Of a DNA stretch of 64,000 nt, positions 46,095 through 60,048 are shown piece by piece. The notes under the pieces were generated by a model. It saw only the letters and a list, made by a program, of their open reading frames with translations, did no database searches and was not told the DNA's origin. A program made the translations under genes and the position numbers. Within the stretch, counting starts at the first letter, position 1. Each line of letters starts with the position of its first letter. The stretch comes from Paramecium sonneborni (lineage: Eukaryota > Ciliophora > Oligohymenophorea > Peniculida > Parameciidae). The stretch spans positions 276,946 through 340,945 of the forward strand of contig CAJJDN010000006.1 of assembly GCA_905182985.1 (NCBI GenBank), read 5' to 3'.

Positions 46095-47262
46095 GGATGC
46101 ATACGATTGCATGCCTATGGATAGATTTTTACCAAAGCCAAAAGGTACACCTGGAATAAGTAGAGGAGGAGCCAGAGGAGGATCAAGAGGTGGTGGTAGA
46201 GGAGGACCTAGTAGAGGTGGAAGAGGAGGAGCACCTTTTAGAGGTGGAAGAGGAGCACCGAGAGGAGGAAGTGGATTTAGTAGAGGTGGTGGATTTTAAA
46301 GAGGAGGAGGTTATGGAAGAGGAGGATTTAAAAAATGATAAAGTATATTATATTTTATTTCATTATCATTAACATGTTAAATTATATTTGAATTTCTCTC
46401 TAGCATCATCAACACTACTCAAAATATTTTAATATCGATATCTTTTTTATAAGTCTTTGTCTGGAGTTTTTATTATTTGATGCTAATTACCTATCAAACT
46501 AAAAACACTTTTTTCATTATTATTCTTTAATTTTGTATATTAATTTGCAAAAAATTATGGATATGGCAATTAACCTATTTAATATAATGATTTCTAATGT
46601 AATTCATTATGAATTAAATCCTACTCAATTTCTTTTGCTTATTGATATGTATCACTTACTTAATGCAAAATATCCAAAGGATCTTGAATATTTTAGTAAT
46701 ATTATTCAAATTATTCCTTTTGTTATTAATTATATTCTTTTTATTTTATTGGAATTACTCTAAATTATTCTTTTACTTTTTCAAAATCCAATTTAATAGC
46801 CCCATTAAAATTTGGAGCCAATTGTTACTAAGATTTATCAAATTAATTTGAATTAAATTATCTATAAAGCATTTCAACCCCAACAAAAATGTCATTTCCT
46901 TTTGTATCCATTACCTAATTTAATTTGTTAATATCAGAATTATATGAATTAAAAATCTCATGATCATCCAAATCCTTATCAAAATAGCTTTCTTAAACCT
47001 TTTATAACTACTATTAAAGAACTTCTATTTATGAATAATCTTTTGTTGGCTTATCTTCAATTTATATATCCTTTGCTGTTTCATATTAATGAAATTTTAA
47101 ATTTTAAAGTTTAGAAATAGAATCAATTATTGATTATCCTTAATTACTAGCTTTTTAGTATTTATTATCTCTTTTAATTGTTGTATTTAAATATATATTA
47201 TTGAACTTTGGATTCTTATTTATTTAATTATAGTGTTAATTTTCTTCTATTTTTAATTGATG
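46095..47262. repeat. Assembly overlap 3, right copy
   Basis: Second copy of 44926-46093. It begins in the GAR1 C-terminal RGG domain (fragment to 46338) and then contains the 3' end of the large hypothetical gene, which continues into unique sequence. Confidence 0.93.
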
Positions 47263-48390
47263 ATCTTAAGGTTTTTCTTTATCAAAATATAGTTTCTTGA
47301 CTTTATCATAAAAATCATACTAATTTTAACTCCACTTATATTCTTATTTTTCTGCTTCTGAAACTATTTCAATTTTTTTATCTGTAACTGTGTCCTAGGT
47401 TTATCCTTTTCTCAAAGATTCATGAAAATCTTCTATCTTTTTGAACACACTATCAGTGTTTTCTTCATAAGTATCAACATCATATGTAATTTATTTAGCA
47501 ACTGGATTAAATTGCACTTTATTGATTTTTAAAGGTGCCAAAGTTGAATCTTTTTGTTTTTCAACAGTTTACATTGCTGAAATATCAAATTTTTTATCTA
47601 ACTTTACTTTCTCAAAATCAATCTTTGGAAAAACTGTTTATAACTTTTATTTATCTAAAGTAGTGTCATTTTTAAAAACAGTTAAAAATTCCTTACTCAA
47701 CTCTGGTTCTTATTCTTATCTTTCTGCTATTAATTATGGTGTATATTTATCATTTTAATTTAAACTTTTTTTAGTTTTTTGTTATAAGTTAGATAATTCC
47801 TCTTAATTATTTATTTATTATATTTCTTCCAGTTATTATTGTTATTGTTCTTATTCTTAAGGCTTATATTTTGAATTAGATTTTAAACAACTTAATAAAG
47901 CACCTAATCTGTGTGTTCTTACATATGCTAAAAGTTACTAATTCAATCTAAAAAATATACCTTTTTCTTAAAAAATATTTATTTCCTCAGCTCTTCTTTT
48001 ACCATCCAAAAATAAATGATGATTTTACTAAAATTGATTAGCATTAGTTAATTAACTTAATTATTCTTAATATTATTTATTCTATTTTTATTGAATAAAC
48101 TCATCTAATTTATCTAAATCTTCTTGTTATTTTACTCCTCCTAAAATTTAAACATATAAAATATGTTTATTTAAAGATTCATTTTGTTTATGTTCATGAG
48201 GATTTAATTTTTATAAACATTTATCTAAATCTATTAAATCTATTTTTTTATCTTGAATCTTATCAAGATATACAAATCCATTCTTCTTTAAATTTATTAA
48301 ATCTGCTTAAATGATCCTTTTATCAGTTGGAGCTCTTAAGTTTTTAGTTTGATCTAAATTTTATTTAAAGGAGTATAATCCCTCTTTCAT
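46366..48390 (-). CDS. Large hypothetical charged protein, about 670 residues
   Basis: I recognise no family. The frame runs MKEGLYSFKQNLDQTKNLRA, PTDKRIIQADLINLKKNGFV, a Gln-rich section, then RHLGALLSCL-like and KEFLTVFKNDTTLDKQKLQT, SVFKKIEDFHESLRKGQTQ, IKQKEYNQQQKEQFEQYYQN and LPYPQFFANQ near the end. It is hydrophilic and helical, with no membrane segment or repeat. Coding is convincing because TAA/TAG codons sit at positions where a polar residue fits and TGA is absent for 2 kb. An incomplete copy (45197-46093) is the contig overlap. Its 3' end converges with GAR1, 27 bp apart. Confidence 0.6.
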
Positions 48391-48455
48391 TATAATAATA
48401 TTATATTATCATTTATTAATAATTAAATACTAAATTAAGTAAATTGTGTGATTAA

Positions 48456-50272
48456 TCAATAAAATCCAGTGCTAGTCCTTGATCCACCAAAAAATTTAAT
48501 TTTTGGTTAAAATGTGCATTATTTAGCCTCTTTTTATTCTAATTATTATTTAATCTACTTGATTTTTTATTATTTAACTATATTTTCTTTCATTGCCTTC
48601 TAATATAAGGCAGCTGGTCCTTTAAATGTTTATCTTTATTTTGCAATAATCTCTGATTTTTAATTTAATTAAGGTCTAAAAGTACTGGATTAATCAGGCT
48701 ATGTTTTTTACTATTTATTTTATCTCTAAAATAGTCGATTTTTATCAACAACACTCATTTTTTCAATGACATCCAAACATTTTGCTGTCCATGTTTCAAT
48801 ATTTAAATAAATGTCCAATTTTTCTAATTATAAAATAACTGGTTATAATAGTTCTAATGCCTCAGTTGGTAATTCCTCGAGATAAATATTTTGAGCACTA
48901 ATCAATCCATCATTATCCGAATCCATTAGTTTAAAATAATCTTCTAGTTTTTTTTTTCTCATTTATAAAACTATTTAATTAGATCTTTCAGTTTATACGG
49001 ATTTACTTAAATCATCACATTCAAATTATATGATTGATTCTTCATTTAAAGATTTTTATTATTGATAAAGGTACTCTCCAATACTGAGTCCACCTCTAGA
49101 TCTGTTTGCACTATGAACTTATGGTTAAAATAGTTTTTATCCACTTTTATCATCATACATTTGAGATTCTTCTATTTCTTATTTTAATTTATCTTCCTTA
49201 ATCTTTTTTTGCATTTCCACTCTTTCTAAAAATGGTAAATATTGTTTATTTTATGATCTATTAGGAGTTACACTTCTTTTTGTTTATTAGGTTTATGATT
49301 CCTAAATAAAAGAAGTTTAAGATTTATCATTAGCTTTTCTTATTTTAGCATGATTATAAAGTTAATCAAATTTAGTCATGCTCACATCTTTCTTTATAAT
49401 TTCATCACAAATTTTCTGAGAGCTAAATAAAAAAATTATTATTACATTTTGTTAATCTCAGGTTTAAAAGAACATTCTCTTGAAGTTTCATTCATAAATT
49501 ATTATTCAGCCTTTCTCTTTTATTCTTGTAATTATTATCCATATTTCAACAAATAATATTCAGGTGTTTTATTTCTATTTTATCTGGTAGTGCTAACAAT
49601 TTTCAATGTATTTTAATTGAGCTTAGGTTTGAACGTAGCTTCTTTAATTTATTCTTCTTCTTTTAATAATCTTTACTTTTAGAGTACATTATTTTTAAAA
49701 TTCATTTATTTGACTTATTTTTCATAGATGTTAGTTTTTTTGATGGCTGTTTATGATTTATTCAAAATATCATTCTTGTTTTCTTTCTTCTCTTAATTTA
49801 TTTCCCTAATTTAATTAATAGTTTAATCATGCAAAGGCTTATTAGTATTTGTATTACTTATCTAAGTTGATTAATTTACGAAGCTAAAATAATTTTCTTT
49901 CTCATTTAGATTTAGTTTAATATTTTGAGCAATGATATCTATAATTTCATCTTTTAAATGATGTTTTTCACAAAATTAACTAGCCTTAACTCCAATATCA
50001 TCCCCTTCATATAGATAAATGATATCATGTTCATTCTATCCAAGTTATATGGTTAATTCTAGCAATAATTTTCTGTCATCCATCAATCCTAATTCGGCTA
50101 GCAAACTTTCTTAATCAATCATACAAGAATTCGTTAAAATAATTAAAATTTTATTATAAGCACATTTCATATACTTAGAAATTCTTAGTTAATCTTAAAT
50201 TAAAGAGCTTATCTCAAAAAGATAGATGTAGGTATCAACAAAGACTTGCTGTTAGATATATTGATTTTTCAT
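48456..50272 (-). CDS. Large protein with one EF hand
   Basis: A 23-nt intron, in EINK|SQKICDEI, joins what at first looks like two genes. The N-terminal part (MKNQYIQQQVFVDTYIYLFE, CMIDQESLLAELGLMDDRKL) has a helical ordered fold. The middle is Lys/Gln-rich and has two similar stretches (EQIKEATFKPKLNQ; TSRECSFKPEINK), the F-K-P-x-[IL] pattern seen in several ciliate flagellar or cytoskeletal proteins. The C-terminal part has an EF hand, KLMDSDNDGLISAQNIYLEE, with good loop residues, and ends KIKFFGGSRTSTGFY. Calcium binding is likely. Cellular role unknown. Confidence 0.65.
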
Positions 50273-50425
50273 ATATCTCTAAAGAGATGTACTAAGAATT
50301 AAAATATTAATTTAATACTTATTTTCTATAATTGGTAGTAAATGAATTGAAGAAATGATATATATTTATATGTCTTTCTTAAGAAAAAGAAAATATTTAA
50401 TAATTAAATATTTTATAACATTAAA

Positions 50426-51117
50426 ATGCTGAAAGTCTTGATTTTTATTTCAATGTTAATAGGATTATGTTTGAGTAGTCAATACACTCCAATTCCAGTA
50501 ATTCCTGATGGATTGATAATTGGGGACAACCCTAATTTAGTAATTGAAGCTTTTTATGACATTTTTTGCCCAGGCTCTAGAGAATCATATAATATATTCA
50601 AAACAGTAGTTGAAACCTTAGAGAAAGACTCTTTTACTGTAAAAGTTTGATTTAGATTTTAGTATATCATTCATCAATTTCCACTTACATATCACAAGAA
50701 TGCCTTTGCTGCATCAGCAGGTTTCAAATACATTTGGAAATCAATATCATAAGAAGCAGCTTATAAATACTAAGGATTGCTATTGAATAATTTAGAATAA
50801 TTCACAGGTAATATAAATATATCAATAAAGATTTGGCAACTCTGAATATGAAATAATCTGAAGTAGATTAGAAGATTGTTGATTTAGTAAAAGTAGGATT
50901 ACCTTAATATTAAATCGATACTAATGGACTACTAAATTCAATGAAACCTGGTACACCTGAAAATATAGAAACTAGAAAAAGTTGGAAATATGGAACTAGC
51001 AGAAGTGTAAGTGGAACTCCTACAATATTTGTAAATGGAGTTTTATTTGATAAGGGAGAAGAGTTATCAGCTCAATAGTGGATTCAATATATTCGGAATC
51101 GTAAATAATAAAATTGA
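50426..51117 (+). CDS. Secreted thioredoxin-fold protein (DsbA-like), copy 1
   Basis: The signal peptide (MLKVLIFISMLIGLCLSSQY) leads to TPIPVIPDGLIIGDNPNLVI and EAFYDIFCPGSRESYNIFKT, which is a DSBA/Thioredoxin_4-type start in which the active-site CxxC reads C-P-G-S: only one Cys. The cis-Pro motif SGTPTIFVNGVLF is present near the end, as in the fold. Two introns (24 and 23 nt) are needed. About 210 residues. With a single Cys it cannot form the usual disulphide and may be a one-Cys redox protein or a chaperone. The adjacent gene is a paralogue. Confidence 0.75.
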
Positions 51118-51168
51118 ATTAATTTTACATTATGTATGTGATGATGAAATCAATTATTAAATTAATTT

Positions 51169-51848
51169 ATGAAAAGAGTCTTCTTGTTTCTTGGAATTGC
51201 TACTATAGTTTTATCAAATCAATATGTTCCAATTCCAAATAAACCTTTAGGAGTAAGCTTAGGAGATTCAAAAAAAATAATTATTGAAGCCTTCTATGAT
51301 TTATAATGTCCAGATAGCAAAAATTCTTTTGGAATACTTGATTAAGTCTTGAAATAAGGCTATGGATCATAGTATGACATTTCATTAATTATAGATTTAA
51401 ATATACAATTCATATGTTTCCACTACCATTTCATAGAACAGCATTTCCTGAATCTTAGGCATTTGCATTTTTATCTGAAATTAGTTCAGAAGCAGCTTAT
51501 TTATTCGCTTAAACTATATTCGATAATTAAGATTTACTTTCAGAATCAGCAACCTAAGAATTGACTTGGTAATAGATATTAGATAAAATTGCTTAAATTG
51601 CTAAGGAAAATGTGCATCCAAAATATTAATATGATGAAGTTAAATTTGCTAAATCACTCTTACCAGGATCTGATTGGAATATAAAGGCTAGATATTGGTG
51701 GAAATATGGTACTTATAGAACTATTTCTGGCACACCTGTTTTCTTAGTTAATGGAGTTATATTAGATGAAGCAGAAGAATATACAGAAGAAAAATGGATA
51801 GAGTTGATTAATAAACTAAAAAACTCTCATAACACTCTGGAATTATGA
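51169..51848 (+). CDS. Secreted thioredoxin-fold protein (DsbA-like), copy 2
   Basis: Tandem paralogue of the gene before it, 51 bp downstream. It has a signal peptide (MKRVFLFLGIATIVLSNQYV), the same start motif PIPNKPLGVSLGDSKKIIIE, and the active site C-P-D-S (AFYDLQCPDSKNSFGIL), again without the second Cys. A 23-nt intron leads to KYTIHMFPLPFHRTAFP; the cis-Pro block SGTPVFLVNGVIL is present. The C-terminus is YTEEKWIELINKLKNSHNTL. The two proteins differ a good deal outside the motifs, so the duplication is old. Confidence 0.75.
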
Positions 51849-51961
51849 TAAAATATATGTTAACAAATTTAAATTTTAAGATTGCTCATTGTTTCTGTTC
51901 ATTAATTAATTAATGAATTAATATTATTTATTATGTATACTGTTATATATAATTAAAACAA

Positions 51962-52970
51962 ATGAAATAAAAATAAGGTTTTGGTTCTAGTTTTATGAAA
52001 ATGATGTAAGCTAAGTTTAAATTAGAACGAATGCAGCTTTTAAATTAGATAATCTCTTAAGTGAAGATATTAAACAGAATGAACCCATGTATATTTTTGG
52101 TTAAGAAATTGAGAATGTTGATTCATTTCTTCAGTTAAAAGAAACTTTCATTTGGTTTAGTTATAGAGCCAATATTCAATATGAAGGAAGAGCAATATCT
52201 GATTAAGGATGGGGATGCTTGATAAGAGTTGGTTAAATGATTCTAGCTGTATAATTCTATCATAAAAACTTAGAACTCATTAATTAGAAATAATTCTTCA
52301 TCACTTTTGAAAGATTTGAAAACTAAAATTATAAACTTATTTGATGATGATGAATCCTTTTCCACTATAGCACCATTTTCTATTCATTAAATAATTAAAA
52401 AAGCTGCTTTAAATTATAATCTAAAAATTGGAGATTGGTACACTGGCCCTAAAATTATGTGTTTATTAGAAGAATTAGTTTCTACTGTTAAAACCATTAA
52501 ATAATTAAAAATTATCAACTTTCTAGAATAGTGCATAATTGAATAGCAAATTGATTTAAAATTCAATCAAGCTTAATTAATAGTCATTCATGCTATTATA
52601 GGAAATAAAGAATTAGATTCATATTTTGAAGCTTAACTATAAAAACATATAGAAATTCCTTAATTTGCCGGAGCAATTGTAGGCAAAAATAATAAAGCAT
52701 ATTTTTTAATAGGATATCAGAATAAATTAGGAATACTTATGGATCCTCATTATGTTTAAGTATAAATTTTTACTCTATTATTAGGAAAGTGGCTATATAT
52801 AATTGAAGCCCTAATTAAAATGTACACCATTAAAAGAATTTTCTGGTACAATAGCCTTATGTTACTTTATCTCTAGTAGTTAAGATTATAAGGAATTCAA
52901 GACAGCTTTAAAAGAACTAAAGGGATCAATTTTCAACATAATAGATGAGAATTATACATGTATTTTTTGA
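51962..52970 (+). CDS. ATG4: Autophagy cysteine protease ATG4
   Basis: Processes and delipidates ATG8. The catalytic Cys lies in SDQGWGCLIRVGQMILA, the family's D-x-G-W-G-C-x-x-R-x-G-Q-M block. The IGDWYTGP motif of the autophagin family follows (FSIHQIIKKAALNYNLKIGD then WYTGPKIMCLL), and the Asp-His pair is in GILMDPHYVQ. Further blocks LKEFSGTIALCYFISS and TALKELKGSIFNIIDENY end the protein. An intron of 20 nt lies after MKMM and at least one more before FDDDESFSTIAPF. About 315 residues, normal for a core ATG4. The gene converges with the kinase, 26 bp apart. Confidence 0.92.
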
Positions 52971-52996
52971 TCGTAAAAATAATTTTATTTAAAAAA

Positions 52997-54098
<1,102 letters not shown>

Positions 54099-54164
54099 TT
54101 TGAATAAATATTTAACAATAAATTATTTATATTTTTTTAAAATCTAGAATCATAGTTTATATGC

Positions 54165-54335
54165 TCAGAGACCTTTAATAAAATTTTACATTTGATTCCA
54201 TCCAATAATACATCCTGATATCAACATTCCTAAATCATCATTATTAAATTATCCAATAAGGTCTAACTCAATATTTCTTATGAATTAATTCAAAAAACTA
54301 AATTCATTTTTCACTCCACTATTTTTCTTTCCCAT
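54165..54335 (-). CDS. Small protein of 56 residues, unknown
   Basis: Frame MGKKNSGVKNEFSFLNQF, then IRNIELDLIGQFNNDDLGML and ISGCIIGWNQMQNFIKGL before TGA. It has a hydrophobic C-terminal half that could form one membrane helix (LGMLISGCIIGW). In Paramecium such short genes exist. The frame is also open upstream to at least 54530, so the start is not certain. Confidence 0.4.
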
Positions 54336-54393
54336 CTTAACAAAACCTTTTTTTATCTTCTAAAAACTTAATATTAAATAATATAATACAGCT

Positions 54394-54523
54394 ATGTAGG
54401 ATGAAAATGAATCTTTCATTCTCATTCCAAGTAATAATAATGAATAATACAATGTATTAAATGTTTTAGAACAAGGAGGAAATTCGATAAAAATCTCAGT
54501 AAAGGATTATTTTTAATAAGTGA
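54394..54523 (+). CDS. Very short possible gene, about 35 residues
   Basis: Reads MQDENESFILIPSNNNEQYN then VLNVLEQGGNSIKIS; a 22-nt GT...AG intron then leads straight to TGA. The coding bias looks genuine, but no family is visible and the model is fragile. It could instead be the first exon of a longer gene. Confidence 0.25.
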
Positions 54524-54532
54524 CCATAAATA

Positions 54533-54883
54533 TCAAATGCATTTATAAATTATAAATGCCTCTTTTTATGATTTCATTACCATCCAATTTTATGTTTATT
54601 TGGCATTCAAATGATTACTGATAACTTGAACCAATTCTAGCTATTTCATTTAGTTACTTAATTTTTACAAATACAATACAGATGAAAACGCCTCCTTGTA
54701 ATAAATATTTTTGAAATAAATTGCATCAACAAACAATCTATTCTTTCAGAAAAATCTGCCCTCATTGGTATCATATTCAGATTCAAAGAGCACTCTATTT
54801 ATATTTCCGTCTTACTAATTTGTTTATATTGAAAGGACTCAACTCATGGTCAATCCATTTATATAAATAATATTAATTTTCAT
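54533..54883 (-). CDS. Small gene with two possible readings, one with in-frame TGA
   Basis: Reading A: from the ATG at 54883 one frame of 117 codons runs to the TGA at 54533 but meets TGA codons at 54839-54841 and 54746-54748. Reading B: starting at the ATG at 54774, MIPMRADFSERIDCLLMQF, a 23-nt intron (GTATTGTA...) joins to NQMKQLELVQVISNHLNAKQ and the same end, with no internal TGA. B follows the local rules and is preferred. No family is recognised. A fragment with the first part of A recurs in the next contig overlap. Confidence 0.4.
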
Positions 54884-55931
54884 TTTAATTATTTTTTAAT
54901 GAATTTGTTATACAAAATCAGTATTGGTACTAATGGATACTAAATCTTCTTAAACTTACCTTTCTTAATAAACACAATCCAAAAATAAATGAAAAACAAA
55001 AACATCAAAAAAATGAATAACTTTTTTCTATTCTTTTTTATAGGTATCCCAATCTATAATCTTGGTTATGATAATATTCCTTTATGTTAATTAATAAAAT
55101 ACCAAAAGGTACACTATTTTCCAATTTCATCTTTATCCATTCATTCAATTATAATTTTATACTCTAAAATTCTTCATCATGTTATAATTCATGATATCCT
55201 TCTTCAAATAATTTTATTGTTTTATCCTTGCTTCCAACTTATTTAAAAAATTAAATGCTATCTTCATAATTACTTTGTGTATCCTATTTTCCATGAAATA
55301 TTATTAAAGGAAATTAAAATAACTCAGAATTTTAAAAAATAAAAGGCAATGTTTTATAAATGCTTCTTGCCATTCCTACTCCTAAAAATGGCATTACTAA
55401 TCTATCCTCAAAAATTCTTTAAATATGTTAATTATTCTTACTCATACTTGTTGGGTTAACATTTGTATTTATAACTAAATCCTTAAAAATAATTAAGAAT
55501 AAAAATACTTCTAAATAGTGCCCAAAGTTCTTTATTAAAAATTGTTTAATTGGGCCAATATTTCTATTTAAAGGAAATCCAAGTGTTGGAGCAGTACATA
55601 TTACACCTGAAATTTTTAATTTTGCATTCCCAATCAATAAACTTATTATAACAAGTGCACCCATGGCATGTCCATATAAAAATAATGGTAAATCTTTTGA
55701 TGCTTATCTAATGAGAACCTCCACATCCATCTAAAGATCTGTAATTACTTATGATCCTCTAGGTCCACCTGAAAATCCAAAACCTCTTAAATCGATTAAA
55801 TGGACTACGAAATTCATTTTTGCAAAGAAGTCAGCCACCTATTCAAATTATTATTTATACATGTAAAAATCTTCCTTAATGTTCTCCAAATCCATGTATT
55901 ATACAAATTGATGCTTTTTTATTAGGAGGAT
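54769..55931. repeat. Assembly overlap 4, left copy
   Basis: This 1,163-bp stretch recurs at 55933-57095 with one N (55932) between. It contains the 5' end of the small gene to its left and a truncated copy (55005-55931) of the lipase-like gene. Confidence 0.93.
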
Positions 55932-55932
55932 N

Positions 55933-57095
55933 TATCATATTCAGATTCAAAGAGCACTCTATTTATATTTCCGTCTTACTAATTTGTTTATATTGAAAGG
56001 ACTCAACTCATGGTCAATCCATTTATATAAATAATATTAATTTTCATTTTAATTATTTTTTAATGAATTTGTTATACAAAATCAGTATTGGTACTAATGG
56101 ATACTAAATCTTCTTAAACTTACCTTTCTTAATAAACACAATCCAAAAATAAATGAAAAACAAAAACATCAAAAAAATGAATAACTTTTTTCTATTCTTT
56201 TTTATAGGTATCCCAATCTATAATCTTGGTTATGATAATATTCCTTTATGTTAATTAATAAAATACCAAAAGGTACACTATTTTCCAATTTCATCTTTAT
56301 CCATTCATTCAATTATAATTTTATACTCTAAAATTCTTCATCATGTTATAATTCATGATATCCTTCTTCAAATAATTTTATTGTTTTATCCTTGCTTCCA
56401 ACTTATTTAAAAAATTAAATGCTATCTTCATAATTACTTTGTGTATCCTATTTTCCATGAAATATTATTAAAGGAAATTAAAATAACTCAGAATTTTAAA
56501 AAATAAAAGGCAATGTTTTATAAATGCTTCTTGCCATTCCTACTCCTAAAAATGGCATTACTAATCTATCCTCAAAAATTCTTTAAATATGTTAATTATT
56601 CTTACTCATACTTGTTGGGTTAACATTTGTATTTATAACTAAATCCTTAAAAATAATTAAGAATAAAAATACTTCTAAATAGTGCCCAAAGTTCTTTATT
56701 AAAAATTGTTTAATTGGGCCAATATTTCTATTTAAAGGAAATCCAAGTGTTGGAGCAGTACATATTACACCTGAAATTTTTAATTTTGCATTCCCAATCA
56801 ATAAACTTATTATAACAAGTGCACCCATGGCATGTCCATATAAAAATAATGGTAAATCTTTTGATGCTTATCTAATGAGAACCTCCACATCCATCTAAAG
56901 ATCTGTAATTACTTATGATCCTCTAGGTCCACCTGAAAATCCAAAACCTCTTAAATCGATTAAATGGACTACGAAATTCATTTTTGCAAAGAAGTCAGCC
57001 ACCTATTCAAATTATTATTTATACATGTAAAAATCTTCCTTAATGTTCTCCAAATCCATGTATTATACAAATTGATGCTTTTTTATTAGGAGGAT
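55933..57095. repeat. Assembly overlap 4, right copy
   Basis: Second copy of 54769-55931; from here the lipase-like gene runs on into unique sequence and is complete. Confidence 0.93.
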
Positions 57096-57243
57096 CAAAT
57101 TTTGTATAATAAAGTCTAAGATCTTATCCAAACCCTGGTATATATCCTCTGAGCACTTTATAATCAGGCAAATTATATTCTCCTATGAATTTAGTGTCAT
57201 CTTTAAAAAAATCATTTATAGATTCTTATTCTTTTAAGTTCAT
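56169..57243 (-). CDS. Monoglyceride-lipase-like alpha/beta hydrolase, nucleophile Ser replaced
   Basis: The start MNLKEQESINDFFKDDTKF leads to LYYTKFDPPNKKASICIIHG with FGEHQGRF, the HG-oxyanion block of monoglyceride lipases, and a 22-nt intron. VVHLIDLRGFGFSGGPRGSQ follows, then the nucleophile elbow, which reads LYGHAMGALVIISLL where active enzymes have G-H-S-M-G-G. Asp (IIFHGKQDTQSN) and His (EEGYHELQHDEEF) of the triad are kept. About 350 residues, with an extra C-terminal tail. It may be a pseudo-lipase or binding protein, or use another residue. A partial copy lies in the left overlap (55005-55931). The start is 33 bp from the divergent DYRK gene. Confidence 0.8.
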
Positions 57244-57276
57244 TAAAAATTTAACAGAATAATAGAACAATATTAG
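57244..57276. promoter_or_regulatory. 33-bp bidirectional promoter region
   Basis: The ATG codons of the lipase-like gene (minus) and the DYRK kinase gene (plus) are 33 bp apart, the shortest divergent gap in the window. All but four or so bases are A or T. Confidence 0.6.
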
Positions 57277-59049
<1,773 letters not shown>

Positions 59050-59211
59050 ATATAATATATATTCTAACTTTTTAGGTTAAAGGATATTTTTCATTTATAT
59101 CATTTCATATGATTATTATTAATTTTATAATAATTTTATGTTTCGTTCTTTCTTTTTTAAAAATATATAAAGAATTGCTGATATTAATATTTATATTTTT
59201 TCTATTTATAT

Positions 59212-59651
59212 ATGAAAAATAAAAGAAAACATAAGATTAAACAATTTGAAGAAATCGAAATTAACGAAACATATAAGGATACTCCTTCATCAAAATAAGA
59301 AGATAGCTAAAGTAATGAGATTGATCAAACAAGTAATTCAATTCAGCACTAAGAACAGGAGTAAAAATATGATTTTAATGTTATACCTATAAAAGTAAAA
59401 TAAAATTATTATAAATTTAGGTGGTAGCATTAACAGTCTTTCTATTTTTATTGGGTGTTATTTTTATAATTTTTGGTTTAGTTTTTTTAATCAAAAACCC
59501 AAACAAATTTTAATAATACATTTCACTGTTAATAGTAGGAAGCTTGATGATAATTCCAGGAGTCTATTATAGTTGTTTATTAATAAAATTTATGAGAGCT
59601 GATACTAGATCTACTTAATAGAGAATTTTAAATGAACTTCCAATAGATTGA
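59212..59651 (+). CDS. TMEM230/TMEM134-like two-helix membrane protein
   Basis: The polar N-terminus (MKNKRKHKIKQFEEIEINET, SSKQEDSQSNEIDQTSNS) leads to DFNVIPIK, then, across a 26-nt intron, VVALTVFLFLLGVIFIIFGL and a second helix, SLMIIPGVYYSCLLIKF. The end is ILNELPID. The order (motif IP-K, first helix with L-G, a loop, I-P-G-x-Y-Y, and the D-x-P end) matches the TMEM230 fold, in which both termini face the cytosol and the protein sits on secretory vesicles. About 130 residues, normal length. Confidence 0.75.
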
Positions 59652-60048
59652 ATTATAATTATTTTATATTTTAGGTTAAAACAAGTTTTTAAAATTAAGA
59701 AATGATATAAAGTATCTATAATATTGTTATAAAATTGAAAATACTGAAAAAGATAAATTAAATATTAAAAAACTAGAAGGAATTCTGAATTAAAGTTAAG
59801 AATGATTATAAAAATATGATTCATAATTTATGATTTAAAATAAGAAGGTAAAATTTGATAGTTAAGGAAAATAAATATAAATTGAGAGTCTTTAATATAA
59901 AAAATATAATTTCATGTAATAAATTATGTTTGAAGGGAAATAGTGATGAATGATAGATAGTATTAGTTTAGTGAGTTATAATGATAAAGATAAATAGGAA
60001 TTGAATATAATGTATATAATTTTATAATTAATACGTTTTAATTGATAA
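59652..60048. other. Intergenic; traces of coding in one part only
   Basis: About 400 bp between two plus-strand genes. Part of it (59690-59804) reads NDIKYLQYCYKIENTEKDKL with NIKKLEGILNQSQE before TGA, in the local style, but no start or splice partner is visible. It could be the remnant of a gene or an extra exon. The rest shows nothing. Confidence 0.4.
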
